Part shown: positions 5,644 to 14,817 of the stretch, piece after piece
How the letters are laid out: every line of letters starts with the position of its first letter
Position numbering within the stretch: the first letter of the stretch is position 1
Assembly: GCA_016795465.1 (NCBI GenBank)
Contig: JAEUHK010000091.1
Span: forward strand, 25,625-89,624
DNA from: Verrucomicrobiaceae bacterium
GTDB lineage: Bacteria; Verrucomicrobiota; Verrucomicrobiia; Verrucomicrobiales; Verrucomicrobiaceae
Direction: 5' to 3'
DNA: 64,000 bases
The notes under the pieces: generated by a model
The model's input: only the letters and a program-made list of their open reading frames with translations
Told to the model about the DNA's origin: nothing
The model's database searches: none
Program-made: the position numbers and the translations under genes

Positions 5644-8040
5644 GAGGGGTTCGCATTCGGTGAGGCGGACGTGGTCGATGAAGACTTGCCCTTTCGGCTC
5701 GTGGCAGTCGATGCGGAGCCAGAAGTGCTTCATCCAGGGTTTCCAGGCGGCTTCGTTTTCGCGGAGCATGCGGCCGGTGGCTTCGAACTCGGTCCACCCG
5801 GGGGTGGCGGTGATGCTGGTGCTGCCGGCCTGCCAGTAGCCTTCGCCGTTTTTGAAGCTGGCGAAGGCGAGGCTGAGCTTCGCGGTGGGTTCGGTGGATC
5901 GGATGCGCAGACGCATGCGGTAGGCGGCACCGGGCTTGATGGGGATGTCGGGGCCGTGGAAGACGGTCTTGGGATTGCCGGGATCGGTGCCGAGCGCGCA
6001 GTCGGCACGCAAGGCACCGTCGGCGACGACGAGTTGCACGTCTTTGTTGGGGCGATGGTTGAAGCCCCAGCCTTTCGGCGTCTTGCCGGGCTCGGCGGTG
6101 TCGAAGGTTTCAGTGAGCAGCGGCGCACCGGGCTTGTCGGGGCCGACTTTGTTCACGCCGGTGACGACCGGATGGCTGCCATTCCAGGCGAGGTTGTGAT
6201 CAATCGTGTTCCACTTCGCGGTGGCGTGGCGGATATCGCCATACTTCACGCCGGGAGTATCGCTGAACAGAATGTTTCGCTGGAAGCTGTTGCCGCTCAT
6301 CATGGTGCCGTCGTCCCGGATGGCGTCCTTTGGATGCAAGTCCATGCCGCGCATGCTGGCCCACGCGAGCTGGCCGGCGACGGATTCGTAGCCTTTGATC
6401 ATGGTGTCGATGTGGCTGGTGTAGAAGCGCTGCTCCTTGGTCCAGCCGTGCAGATCGAACTGAAACTTCCCGCCAAGGGCGAAGATGTTGTTCTCCACGA
6501 TGCAATCGCGTGAGTTGTGCATGTGGATGGGCGTGTGGGCGACGCGGAAGACGATGTTGCCGATGATGTCGATGCCGCCGGAGTTGTCGTCGGGGTAGAG
6601 GCCGAAGGTGAACCACGGATGCTTCAGCCCGCCGGCCTCCTGGCCGCAGCCGACGATGTCGTGAATCAAATTGTAGCGCCACTTGCTGCCGCGGCTGCTG
6701 ATCCAATCGCGACCGCCGGTGTAGATCGCGCCGCCGTCCTGCGTCTCCAGGCAGAGGTGGTGCAGGTGGTTGTATTCGACGAGGAGGTTGTTCCCGCTCA
6801 TCTGCACGCCCATGCGCGGGCCGTCGTGGATGTGACAATGCCGCACGGCATGGTCCACGCCATACATGCTGACCCCGCAGGCGTTCTTGTTGAAGACGCC
6901 CATGTGATGGATGTGGCAGTCCTCGACGGCATGACCGGGCCCGGTGAGCGTTTTGCGGTCGCCACCGCTGAGACTGACGCCGTTGCTGCCGGTGAAGCTG
7001 ATCTCGCAGTGCGAGACACGGACGTTTTTGCCCTCGCTGACGCCGACACCACTGCCGTGGAAGGCTCCGACCTTGGTGATGACGCATTTTTCGACGAGGC
7101 AGTCCTCCGCCCGCTCGAAGACGATGGCGCTGCCGTGGGTGCCGGTGAGTGTGAGGTCGCGGATGGTGATGTGTTTGGCGCCTTTGATTTTGAAGAAGGC
7201 GTCGGCGAGGGGGAGGCGGATGTCACGTAGATCGAAATTCCGATTTCGATCATGTTGGGACGCGAAATTGGAATTTCGCGCTACGTCAGGCCAGAAATAC
7301 AGCACGCCGCTGTGCTTGTCGTAGAACCACTCGCCGGGGGCGTCGAGCTCTTCGAGGGCGTTTTGGAAGTGGTAGCGGTTGTGCGGGTGGAGGTCGTAGG
7401 AGCAGTCTTTTTTCAGGGTGAGCAGTCGCGTGGCGGAATCGAGCGAGGCGACGGGCTCGATGAAGTTCCACCAGCCGTATTGCGCGAAGATATCGAGCTC
7501 CACGTCCTCGGGATGCGCCCACTGGCGAACGTCTTCGGGCTTCACGAAAAGCGTGCGTTTCCAAAGATGACCTTCAGGAGCACCCGCAGGCGAAAACGGC
7601 GCGACGAAGGCCCAGCCGCCGTAGAGCGGGTCCTTCGCGTCGAAGTTCGGATAACGGGCGAGGATCTGCCGTTCGCCATCGCAGAGCAGTTGTTTGGGGA
7701 GAAAGCCCTTCGGGAGGAGTTTGGAGACATCGGCTTTGACGATCTCGCCGGTGTGTTTTTCCCAGCCGGTGACCTTGGGGCCGCCGATGAGGGTGCTGTT
7801 CGTGCCGGTGAAGGTGATGTTTGAATCGGCGGCTTCGAGCGTGAGCGGCGTGAGGAGCTCGGTGGTGCCTGTGGGGAAGACGATGGTCGCGGGAGATGTG
7901 TCACCGGCCTGGCGGGCCTCTCGGAGTTTTTTCAGCGCCGCGTGCGGCGGGAGGTCGGGGGTGATGGGGATGTCGAGGGCGTGTCCGAGGGACAGAAGGG
8001 ACGCAAAGGACAGAAGGGTCGAGGTGAGGCGGAGCGACAT
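5476..8040 (-). CDS. Secreted right-handed parallel beta-helix protein with C-terminal carbohydrate-binding-like domain
   Basis: About 854 residues from MSLRLTSTLLSF, which gives a clean signal peptide (cleavage near SLGHA); upstream in-frame ATGs exist. Residues around 290-520 show the His/Gly/Asn-rich ladder of a right-handed beta helix (for example CHIHHMGVFNKNACGVSMYG, then HLHHLCLETQDGGAIYTGGR). This is the fold of polysaccharide lyases and glycoside hydrolases acting on uronates or galactans. Residues about 640-790 look like a CBM4/9-type beta-sandwich (from TFDTAEPGKTPKGW). The protein is probably extracellular or periplasmic, and the substrate is unknown. About 20 residues near position 260 (ARNSNFASQHDRNRNF) are encoded by an inserted palindromic element. 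The 3' end exists in two further broken copies nearby. Confidence 0.8.
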   Translation of the reverse strand: MSLRLTSTLLSFASLLSLGHALDIPITPDLPPHAALKKLREARQAGDTSPATIVFPTGTTELLTPLTLEAADSNITFTGTNSTLIGGPKVTGWEKHTGEIVKADVSKLLPKGFLPKQLLCDGERQILARYPNFDAKDPLYGGWAFVAPFSPAGAPEGHLWKRTLFVKPEDVRQWAHPEDVELDIFAQYGWWNFIEPVASLDSATRLLTLKKDCSYDLHPHNRYHFQNALEELDAPGEWFYDKHSGVLYFWPDVARNSNFASQHDRNRNFDLRDIRLPLADAFFKIKGAKHITIRDLTLTGTHGSAIVFERAEDCLVEKCVITKVGAFHGSGVGVSEGKNVRVSHCEISFTGSNGVSLSGGDRKTLTGPGHAVEDCHIHHMGVFNKNACGVSMYGVDHAVRHCHIHDGPRMGVQMSGNNLLVEYNHLHHLCLETQDGGAIYTGGRDWISSRGSKWRYNLIHDIVGCGQEAGGLKHPWFTFGLYPDDNSGGIDIIGNIVFRVAHTPIHMHNSRDCIVENNIFALGGKFQFDLHGWTKEQRFYTSHIDTMIKGYESVAGQLAWASMRGMDLHPKDAIRDDGTMMSGNSFQRNILFSDTPGVKYGDIRHATAKWNTIDHNLAWNGSHPVVTGVNKVGPDKPGAPLLTETFDTAEPGKTPKGWGFNHRPNKDVQLVVADGALRADCALGTDPGNPKTVFHGPDIPIKPGAAYRMRLRIRSTEPTAKLSLAFASFKNGEGYWQAGSTSITATPGWTEFEATGRMLRENEAAWKPWMKHFWLRIDCHEPKGQVFIDHVRLTECEPLDEWTSWQAEGWDKHSFIADPKFVDWRNDDFRLQPDSPAFKLGFEAIPVEEIGIRK
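7225..7286 (-). repeat. Paired inverted hairpins (BIME-like) inside a coding sequence
   Basis: ACGTAG at 7225-7230 and CTACGT at 7281-7286 bound two hairpins. One is GATCGAAATT-cc-GATTTCGATC and the other GCGAAATT-gg-AATTTCGC, in opposite orientation with GTAG feet outward. The element lies within the beta-helix gene and keeps its frame open. Confidence 0.75.
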
Positions 8041-8206
8041 GCGAGGCATTGGCATAGCCGAAAGGTCGCGGAGGAGCAAAGGTGGGCTGTGGGCGGATTT
8101 TGGCTAAGTCAGGTTTGGTGAAAACGAGATGGCCCCACCGCAAGAGAAAGGATTCACGCGAGAGGCTCAGAGGAGTAGGAGTAAGAGGAGGAGTAGGATT
8201 GAAGCG

Positions 8207-8241
8207 AAAAAAACGCCGCCGGGATGGACCGCGGCGGCGTT
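8207..8241 (-). terminator. Rho-independent terminator
   Basis: Read on the minus strand: stem AACGCCGCC (8233-8241), a 12-base loop, stem GGCGGCGTT (8212-8220), then a run of seven T. It lies 45 bases downstream of the minus-strand gene ending at 8286. Confidence 0.85.
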
Positions 8242-8285
8242 GAGGGGGAGTCGGAGGAAGAGGCGGAGTCGGAGGAGAATTCCGA

Positions 8286-8813
8286 TTACTTCGCGAAGGG
8301 GCTGGTGATCATGGTGCGGAAGCTCTCGCTGACCTTGCCGATGGCGTCTTTTGGGCCGGTGAGCTTGATGAAGACGTTGTTGCCATCGGCGGTGGGGACG
8401 ATGGCACCGAGGAGGGTGTAGTTTTCCTTCGGGGTCTTGGCGCCCATGGGCGGGCCGTCGTTGAAGGTGCCGGTGGCGGTCACGAGCGTGATCTTCTGGT
8501 CGCCGGCGGGGATTTCTTCGGTCTTGGACTCGGGCTTCGTGGCGAACTGGCCGAGCCAGCGGCTGACATTGGCCTCGACGCCACCACCGCCGCCGGGGAA
8601 GACGTAGAACGCGGCCTCAAGGGGCTTGTCCGCGCCTTCAGCCTTCGCGAGGAGCGTGGCCACACGCATCATGCCGGGTGTGTCGGAGAGCATCCAAGGG
8701 GCGCTGTATTTGAATTTGAGACCGCCTGCCTCGACGACGGCGGCGTCCTGCGCGAGCAGCGGCGCGGCGGCGAGGGTGAGAAGGGCGAGCGTGGTGAAGA
8801 GACTGCGTTTCAT
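8286..8813 (-). CDS. Secreted hypothetical protein, 175 aa
   Basis: The N-terminus MKRSLFTTLALLTLAAAPLLAQ is a clear signal peptide cleaved near LLAQ-DA, so the mature protein is periplasmic or secreted. The body has alternating strands (LKFKYSAPWML, FYVFPGGGGGVEANVSRWLG, KITLVTATGTFND) and ends VFIKLTGPKDAIGKVSESFR. That arrangement is typical of small periplasmic proteins described only as hypothetical in Planctomycetes and Verrucomicrobia. I assign no function. A strong terminator follows. The upstream azurin-like gene is on the same strand 78 bases away, separated by a GTGAGAAGT-type simple repeat, so co-transcription is possible. Confidence 0.75.
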   Translation of the reverse strand: MKRSLFTTLALLTLAAAPLLAQDAAVVEAGGLKFKYSAPWMLSDTPGMMRVATLLAKAEGADKPLEAAFYVFPGGGGGVEANVSRWLGQFATKPESKTEEIPAGDQKITLVTATGTFNDGPPMGAKTPKENYTLLGAIVPTADGNNVFIKLTGPKDAIGKVSESFRTMITSPFAK

Positions 8814-8891
8814 GGTGGGGTGGGTTGGTGGGGTGATGGTCAGGAAGACGTGAGAAGTAAGAAGTAATAAGTAAGAGGTGAGAGGTGTGGG

Positions 8892-9518
8892 TCACTTCAC
8901 ATGGAGGGTGCCTTTCATGAGGAGGAAGTGGCCGGGGAAGGTGCAGATGAAGGGGTAGTCGCCAGCTTCGGCGGGCGCGGTGAATTCAGCTTCGGCCTTC
9001 GAGCCGGGATTGGCCAGGGTCGTGTGCGCGAGGATGTCGGGATGCACGCCACCATCGGCGGAGGCGGGGATGTAGTGCTTTTGCATCGCCTTCGGGTCGG
9101 CGGCCATGGCGAGGGCGGCATTGCCCACGACGGCTTCCTTGCCGGGCTTCACGAGCACCCAGTTGTGCGGCAGGCCCTGCACGTTCGGCTGGATGGGATT
9201 GTCGAGCGTGAGCTTCACCTTCTGGCCGGGCTTCACGGTGAGCTCCGCCTGGTCAAACATCATCGGATTGTCCGCGGCGGGCTTGATGACGAGATCCGCC
9301 AACGAGGGGTCCTTCGCCGCGGCGGGTGCTGCCGGAGCCGCGGAGGCTGTCGCCGGGGTGGCGGGGGTCGCAGGAGTCGCTGGCGTCGTGGCATCTTGGG
9401 GAGAGGCAATGAGTCCCAATGAACTCAACGCCTTGTTAGGCGGAGGCTGCCGGTTGTCATCCTGAGCAGAGGCGAGGAATCCGGGGGCGAGGAGGGCGGC
9501 AAAAAGGAACTTCGACAT
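8892..9518 (-). CDS. Azurin/plastocyanin-like type 1 copper protein
   Basis: 208 residues from MSKFLFAALLAP. A signal peptide (cleaved near ASAQ) is followed by a low-complexity ATPATPATPAT linker (about residues 42-66), then a cupredoxin domain from about 70 to the end. The type 1 copper ligands of the azurin family are visible: His in LPHNWVLV, and Cys, His and Met in CTFPGHFLLMKG. The protein should shuttle electrons in the periplasm. The linker may tether it, or it may be a free-standing electron carrier. The ATG at 9516-9518 was chosen because it gives the signal peptide. It is divergent from the DUF1552 gene. Confidence 0.9.
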   Translation of the reverse strand: MSKFLFAALLAPGFLASAQDDNRQPPPNKALSSLGLIASPQDATTPATPATPATPATASAAPAAPAAAKDPSLADLVIKPAADNPMMFDQAELTVKPGQKVKLTLDNPIQPNVQGLPHNWVLVKPGKEAVVGNAALAMAADPKAMQKHYIPASADGGVHPDILAHTTLANPGSKAEAEFTAPAEAGDYPFICTFPGHFLLMKGTLHVK

Positions 9519-9675
9519 GGGGGCGCGGGAAGTTTGAATCGGGGGCTGCGGAGAGGCGGGCCTAATCGGGCTGCTCGCCGCCCTTTTATCAACTACTTTC
9601 ACATCCGCGGCACGCCCTTCTGCGAAGGAAAGTTTGCACTGATCCTGCTCGTATCCGATTCACCCCCCAAAACCC

Positions 9676-11040
9676 ATGAACCCCTTTCGCGAAACCGCCC
9701 TCGCCTCGCATTCGCTCAGCCGTCGCCATGTCCTGCGTGGACTCGGCACGGCCATGAGCCTGCCTTTCCTCGAATCGCTCGGCTTCCGCGCCTTTGCCGC
9801 CGAGGCGAAAAAGGCTCCCGCCAAGCCCCTGCGTGCCGCGTGGCTCTACATTCCGAACGGCGTGAACGTGGACGAGTGGTTCCCCACCGGCGACGGCAAA
9901 GGCTACACGCTCTCGAACTCGCTGAAGACCCTCGAAAAGAATCGCGAGGACTTCACCGTCATCTCCGGCCTCATGCAGGACTGGGCACACTCGCATGGCA
10001 ATGGCGGCGGCGACCACGCCCGTGCCGTGGCCACTTTCCTCACCGGCTGCATGCCGAAGAAAACCGCCGGGGCGGACATCCAGCTCGGCATCTCCGTGGA
10101 TCAAATCGCCGCGCAAAAGATCGGTCACCTCACTCGTCTCCCTTCGCTCGAGCTCAGCACCGATGGCCAGCGCTCCTCCGGCAAGTGCGACAGCGGCTAC
10201 TCCTGCGCTTATCAGTTTAACCTCGCGTGGAAAAACGAGACCATGCCCATGGCTCCCGAGATGGACCCGCGACTGGTGTTTGAGCGTCTCTTTGGCCTCG
10301 GAGCCGCATCCGGCAACACGGCAAACGCCCAGCGCATGCAGCGGATGCAGAAGAGCATCCTCGACACCGTGCTCGACGAAGCCAAGAGCCTCCAGGGCAA
10401 GGTCAGCGCCAACGACCGCCGCAAAATCGACGAGTACTTCGCCGCCGTGCGTGACATCGAGACCCGCATCGAGCGGGCGGAGAAATTCCGCGCCGAGATG
10501 CCCGATGTGAAAGTGCCCGAGGGCATCCCCGAAAGCTACGAGGAGCACATCCGCGCGATGTTTGACCTGCTCGTGCTCGCCTTCCAGACGGACACCACGC
10601 GGCTCAGCACCTTCATGCTCGCCCACGACGGCAGCAACCGCTCCTTCCCCGAGATCGGCGTGCCGGATGCGCATCACTACCTCTCCCATCACCAGAGCGA
10701 TCCGCAAAAGCTCGCCAAGATCGCGAAGATCGACCAGTTCTACCTCCGCCAGTTCGGCTACTTCCTCGACAAAATGAAGTCCATCAAGGAAGGCGAAGGC
10801 ACGCTGCTCGATCACTCCATGATCGTCTTCGGCGGCGCCATCGGCGATGGCAACCGGCACAACCACAACAACCTTCCCATCCTCCTCGCCGGCGGCGGCA
10901 ACGGCACCATCACCCACGGCAAACGCCAGGTGCTGTCCACTGACACGCCGATGACGAATCTCTACCTCAGCCTGCTCGACCGCCTCGGCGTGCCCGCCGA
11001 GCGGGTGGGGGACAGCACGGGACGTTTGGAGATTTCGTGA
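9676..11040 (+). CDS. DUF1552 domain protein with twin-arginine signal
   Basis: 454 residues. The N-terminus SLSRRHVLRGLGTAMSLPFL is a Tat signal, so the protein is exported folded. The rest is a full-length DUF1552 protein: AAWLYIPNGVNVDEWFPTG, then ISGLMQDWAHSHGNGGGDHA, FLTGC, and the C-terminal LPILLAGGGNGTITHG. DUF1552 proteins are predicted alkaline-phosphatase/sulfatase-like in fold, occur mostly in Planctomycetes and Verrucomicrobia, and usually sit beside DUF1592/1588 cytochrome-like genes. No such partner is adjacent here. The function is unproven. It ends 38 bases before an inverted repeat. Confidence 0.9.
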   Translation: MNPFRETALASHSLSRRHVLRGLGTAMSLPFLESLGFRAFAAEAKKAPAKPLRAAWLYIPNGVNVDEWFPTGDGKGYTLSNSLKTLEKNREDFTVISGLMQDWAHSHGNGGGDHARAVATFLTGCMPKKTAGADIQLGISVDQIAAQKIGHLTRLPSLELSTDGQRSSGKCDSGYSCAYQFNLAWKNETMPMAPEMDPRLVFERLFGLGAASGNTANAQRMQRMQKSILDTVLDEAKSLQGKVSANDRRKIDEYFAAVRDIETRIERAEKFRAEMPDVKVPEGIPESYEEHIRAMFDLLVLAFQTDTTRLSTFMLAHDGSNRSFPEIGVPDAHHYLSHHQSDPQKLAKIAKIDQFYLRQFGYFLDKMKSIKEGEGTLLDHSMIVFGGAIGDGNRHNHNNLPILLAGGGNGTITHGKRQVLSTDTPMTNLYLSLLDRLGVPAERVGDSTGRLEIS

Positions 11041-11078
11041 AGTGATGCGGGCACTCCTGCCGCAAAGGCGTTGGAAGC

Positions 11079-11157
11079 GGTCAAGCAGTCAAAGGGTCAA
11101 GAGTCGTGCTCTACGTCATCCTGACTACGCCTTGACCTTTTGACCATCCCTTGACCC
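11079..11157. repeat. Inverted repeat of GGTCAAG motifs with TGACGTAG core
   Basis: GGTCAAGCAGTCAAAGGGTC at 11079-11098 pairs imperfectly with GACCTTTTGACC...CTTGACC at 11134-11156. Between them CTACGTCATCCTGACTACG (11111-11129) contains the same TGACGTAG foot, in inverted orientation, as the REP-like repeats further upstream. It could also terminate the DUF1552 transcript, though it lacks a T-run. Confidence 0.55.
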
Positions 11158-11264
11158 AGCCCCTCATGATCTGATTTCGGCTCTCTCAAAGCTGCCGACG
11201 CGAAATGAAGCGCAAGATGCGTTCTTGACGGGCAATGGCTGTTTCGGCCATGATTCGTGACTTC

Positions 11265-12149
11265 ATGAAACGCCGTTCCTTTCTCTCTGCTGCCGCCGCC
11301 GCCCTCGCTGCCACTCGTCTTGATGCGCAAAGCATCGCCAAAGCTGCCGCGGACCCGGCTTACAAGATCAAGAACCATGGCATCAAGCACACGCTGATGG
11401 GCTGGTGCTGGAAACCGATGGACACACTGGAGCTGGCGAAGCACGCGAAGGACATCGGGCTCGTCGGCATCGAGGGCATCGACTCGAAACTGTATCCCGA
11501 CGTGAAGAAGCTGGGCCTCGACATCTCGCTCGTCGGCAGCCACGGCTTTGCCAAAGGCCCGTGCGATCCCAAATTCCGCGATGAGGTGATCGCGAAGCTC
11601 AATGAATCGATCAACCTGGCCGCCGATGTGGGCTGCAAGAAGGTGATCACCTTCACCGGCATGAAATTCGAGGGCATGGATCGCGACAAGGCCATCAAAG
11701 ACTGCCTCGATGTGTGGAAGCAGGTGCTGCCGCTGGCCGAGCAAAAAGGCGTCACGCTCGTTCTCGAGCACCTGAACTCCCGCGACAGCTCGCACCCGAT
11801 GAAGGGGCATCCCGGTTACTTCGGCGATGACGTGGATTTCTGCGTCGATTTGATCAAACAGATCGGCAGCCCGAACTTCAAGCTGCTGTTCGACATCTAC
11901 CACGTCAGCATCATGAATGGCGACATCATCCGCCGCCTGCGCCAGCACAAGGACTACATCGGCCACTTGCACACGGCGGGCAATCCAGGCCGTTGCGAGC
12001 TCGATGAGCACCAGGAGATCAATTACCCCGCGGTGATGCAGGCCGTGCTCGAGATCGGTTACCACGACTTCGTGGCCCACGAGTTCATTCCCACCTGGGA
12101 TGACCCGATCCTCGCCCTCCGCCACGCGGCGATGGTGTGTGATGTGTGA
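11265..12149 (+). CDS. Tat-exported sugar phosphate isomerase/epimerase-like TIM-barrel protein (hydroxypyruvate isomerase-like)
   Basis: 294 residues from MKRRSFLSAAAAALAATRLD, a twin-arginine signal, so the start at 11265 is preferred over upstream in-frame ATGs. The body is an AP_endonuc_2/xylose-isomerase-like TIM barrel. Metal-ligand motifs are visible: LVLEHLNSRD (Glu), LLFDIYHVSIMNGD (Asp and His), GHLHTAGNPGR (His), and a C-terminal Glu in VAHEF. The closest functional group is hydroxypyruvate isomerase (Hyi), where HTAGNPGRxE is the hallmark. Exported versions are common in Planctomycetes and Verrucomicrobia, and their substrate is not established. It is convergent with gltX, with only 9 bases between. 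Confidence 0.8.
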   Translation: MKRRSFLSAAAAALAATRLDAQSIAKAAADPAYKIKNHGIKHTLMGWCWKPMDTLELAKHAKDIGLVGIEGIDSKLYPDVKKLGLDISLVGSHGFAKGPCDPKFRDEVIAKLNESINLAADVGCKKVITFTGMKFEGMDRDKAIKDCLDVWKQVLPLAEQKGVTLVLEHLNSRDSSHPMKGHPGYFGDDVDFCVDLIKQIGSPNFKLLFDIYHVSIMNGDIIRRLRQHKDYIGHLHTAGNPGRCELDEHQEINYPAVMQAVLEIGYHDFVAHEFIPTWDDPILALRHAAMVCDV

Positions 12150-12158
12150 AGGCTTTGC

Positions 12159-13478
12159 TCAAGCCATCGCCTCGCTCAATGTGCGGGCGATGCGTTTCAG
12201 TGTGGCCTCGCGGCCGATGAGGTGGGCGATGGTGGTGACGCCGGGACCGCGTGACTGGCCGCTGAGGGCAAAGCGCAGGAGAGGCATCATGGCACCGGGT
12301 TTGACGCTGAGCTCTTTGGCAGCGGCTTCGACGGCATCGTGCACGCCTTGCTCGCTCCATTCGCCTGCCGCGGCCAGCTTGGCCGACGCAGCCTGGAGCA
12401 GCGAGGCATTCTCCGGCTTCGCTTTGAGTTTGGCGACCACATCAGCCTCGAAGGCATAGTCCTCACGGAAGAAGTAATGCACCCATTCCGGCAGCTCGGA
12501 GAGCAGGCTGACCTTTTCACGCACGCTGTGGATGGCGGCGGCGGCCATGGCATCATCGGACCAGGCGAGGCCTTTGGCGGCCAGGAAGGGCCGTGAGTGC
12601 TTCAGGAGGTCTTCGGGGCTCAATTCACGCAGATACTGCGCATTGAACCAGAGGCTCTTTTTGAGATCGAACTTCGCGTTGCTGCTGTGGATGGCCTCGG
12701 GGTCGAAAAGGGCCACCAGCTCGTTGCGGGAGAGTTTTTCGCTCTCGGCCTTCGGCGTCCAGCCGAGCATGCAAAGGTAGTTGAAGACGGCGTCGGGGAG
12801 GTAGCCGGCATTCATGTAGCTGTGCTCGATGGCGCTGCCTTCATCCCGCTTGCTCATCTTGGAGCCATCGGGATTCAGGATGAGCGGGATGTGTGCATAG
12901 GTCGGCGGTGTGGCGCCGAAAGCGTTGAAGAGATCGACGTGCTTCCAGGTGTTCGAGAGATGGTCTTCACCGCGGATGACGTGCGTCATGCGCATCTCGA
13001 TGTCATCGACGACGTTCACAAAGTGGAAGATGTAGCTGCCGTCCGGGCGGCGCACGGTCATGTCAGGCTCCTCGGTCGGCGCGAAGGTCACATCGCCGCA
13101 GACGATGTCGTGCACGGTGATAGGGGTGCGGCTGAATTTGAAGCGGACGGCTCCATTGTCCTCGGTGTAAACGCGTCCGTCGGCTTCGAGACGGGCCAGA
13201 TAGGCGTCGTAGATGGCTTTGCGCTGACTTTGATAATATGGGCCATGATCGCCACCGGCCTCGGGGCCTTCATCCCAATCGAGCCCGAGCCAGCGAAGGC
13301 CTTTGATGATGCCGGCGGAGGCTTCGGCGGTGTTGCGAGCCCCATCGGTGTCCTCGACACGCAGGATGAAGGTGCCGCCGAGCTTGCGGGCCATGAGCCA
13401 GTTGAAAAGAGCGGTGCGGGCGCCTCCGACATGGAGGTCACCGGTGGGCGAGGGAGCGAAACGAACGCGGACAGACAT
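12159..13478 (-). CDS. gltX: Glutamyl-tRNA synthetase
   Basis: 439 residues. A class I synthetase that charges tRNA-Glu (possibly also tRNA-Gln where GatCAB is used). The HIGH-type signature appears as FAPSPTGDLHVGGARTALFN at the N-terminus. The Rossmann catalytic core continues through VIRGEDHLSNT, and the KMSKS loop is SKMSKRDEG near residue 237. The region where E. coli GltX has zinc-binding cysteines lacks them, so this is a zinc-free type. The C-terminal anticodon-binding helical domain ends RIARTLSEAMA. It is slightly shorter than E. coli GltX (471). It lies 46 bases downstream of the glycosyltransferase gene on the same strand. Confidence 0.95.
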   Translation of the reverse strand: MSVRVRFAPSPTGDLHVGGARTALFNWLMARKLGGTFILRVEDTDGARNTAEASAGIIKGLRWLGLDWDEGPEAGGDHGPYYQSQRKAIYDAYLARLEADGRVYTEDNGAVRFKFSRTPITVHDIVCGDVTFAPTEEPDMTVRRPDGSYIFHFVNVVDDIEMRMTHVIRGEDHLSNTWKHVDLFNAFGATPPTYAHIPLILNPDGSKMSKRDEGSAIEHSYMNAGYLPDAVFNYLCMLGWTPKAESEKLSRNELVALFDPEAIHSSNAKFDLKKSLWFNAQYLRELSPEDLLKHSRPFLAAKGLAWSDDAMAAAAIHSVREKVSLLSELPEWVHYFFREDYAFEADVVAKLKAKPENASLLQAASAKLAAAGEWSEQGVHDAVEAAAKELSVKPGAMMPLLRFALSGQSRGPGVTTIAHLIGREATLKRIARTLSEAMA

Positions 13479-13524
13479 AGGGACGGCGGATTAGCCATCG
13501 GCCGGGCGTTTTGTCCAATGCAGA

Positions 13525-14817
13525 TCACGCCGGAGCATGTCCGCGGAGCTTTTGCCGCAGCCACGGGCCCACGATTTCCACGAGGCACCACGCATGCACC
13601 GGGGCGAGGAGGAAAAAGGCCGGATGCAGATACCGCTCGGTGCCATACACCGCTCCATACATGCCCGTGCTGAAGACGAAGAAGACGACCGCAACGTCCG
13701 CCCAGATCTCGCGTCGCCTCCAAAGAGCCGGCAGGCAGGCCAGAAGGACGATGGTAAGGAACAACTGGTCGTTTCCGATGAGCAGCACGAAGGGATACTT
13801 CCACCACGGGATCTTCTCATCGCGATACAAATCGATGAACATCGCCGCGGTGCGGTGAATGCACTGTTTCACATACAGGACTGGGTTGGCCTTCAGCCAG
13901 TCGATCGCGGCTTTCTTATACCAAAGATACTTTTCGCCATCGTCTTTGCAGGCAGCGAGAGCCTTTTTGGCCTCTTCCGGCATCGCGGCATGGTCGGGCG
14001 AGGAAATCTGGAAGTAGGGCAGGACATTTCCCCGGTAGAGCGAGCTGAAGCCATCGATCGAGCCCATGATCGGCAGGCCAAAGACCTGCTTGTTGCGCAT
14101 GGTCCACATCATGGCGGGCGTCAATGCGAGCACGAAGAAGAGGGCCACCTTGGGCCAGCGCACCGGGAGCCGCAGCCACAGCAGCAGGCAGAGCACAGGA
14201 ATGAACATCACATTCACCGACCGCGTGATGGCGAGCAGGCTGGTCCAAAGCGCAAGGCGCAGCACGGCGGACCACGTTGGACCATCTCGCCAGCCGCGGC
14301 TGATTTCCACCAGCATGAGGCCGAGCAGCATCATCGAGACTGCTTCACTGCCGAGCTGATGCTGATAAACCGCGATGGGACTGGCCTGCATCAGCATCAA
14401 ACCCGGCCAAGCCGTGGCACGACCAAAAACAGGTCCCAGCACGCGGGCGATCCAGCCGCAAACGATGCCGTAAAGCACGATTTGAGCCGCGGCGATGATC
14501 CACAGATTGGCCACGGTGAAGACGTGAGGCTTGGCAAGGCCCGCCGCCATGAAGGCCATGACGAAGCCCGAGAAGCCGGGCTCACGCTTGCCGGATGATG
14601 TGACGCCATCGAGCGAGTAAATGCCATCGGTGAGCGGGTAACTGGCGAGTTGCAGATACTCCACGGAGTCGCCCATGATCACGAGGTCATCCGCTTTGCC
14701 CGCGAGAGCCAGCAGGGCCGAGGTCAGCAAGTGCAGCAACGCGAGCAAAACCGCCCAACGTGCCAGCCGGGAAGGCTCTCCCTGACGTTCGAGGAAGTCG
14801 CGAAGACCCGATTTCAT
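13525..14817 (-). CDS. GT39-like multi-membrane-spanning glycosyltransferase
   Basis: 430 residues with about 10 hydrophobic helices. The N-terminal region WAVLLALLHLLTSALLALAG is followed by a loop with IMGDSVEYLQLASYPL, where the acidic residue in the first extracytoplasmic loop is typical of the C-type (GT39/PMT/ArnT-like) glycosyltransferases that use polyprenyl-phosphate sugars. A late motif YGAVYGTERYLHPAFFLLAP resembles the conserved ERY..P of dolichyl-phosphate-mannose-using enzymes. It overlaps the preceding GT2 gene by four bases (14814-14817), so the pair is coupled: the GT2 would make the polyprenyl-linked sugar that this enzyme transfers. The acceptor is unknown. Confidence 0.75.
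   Translation of the reverse strand: MKSGLRDFLERQGEPSRLARWAVLLALLHLLTSALLALAGKADDLVIMGDSVEYLQLASYPLTDGIYSLDGVTSSGKREPGFSGFVMAFMAAGLAKPHVFTVANLWIIAAAQIVLYGIVCGWIARVLGPVFGRATAWPGLMLMQASPIAVYQHQLGSEAVSMMLLGLMLVEISRGWRDGPTWSAVLRLALWTSLLAITRSVNVMFIPVLCLLLWLRLPVRWPKVALFFVLALTPAMMWTMRNKQVFGLPIMGSIDGFSSLYRGNVLPYFQISSPDHAAMPEEAKKALAACKDDGEKYLWYKKAAIDWLKANPVLYVKQCIHRTAAMFIDLYRDEKIPWWKYPFVLLIGNDQLFLTIVLLACLPALWRRREIWADVAVVFFVFSTGMYGAVYGTERYLHPAFFLLAPVHAWCLVEIVGPWLRQKLRGHAPA

Noticed and set aside
8843..8890. GTGAGAAGTAAGAAG-type repeats as a regulatory site
   Set aside because: They look like a simple slippage repeat, also present at 20211-20240; no binding-site logic is visible.
12597..13673. A long plus-strand frame opposite gltX
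   Set aside because: It is antisense to an intact gltX with all motifs; the composition is a GC-rich shadow.
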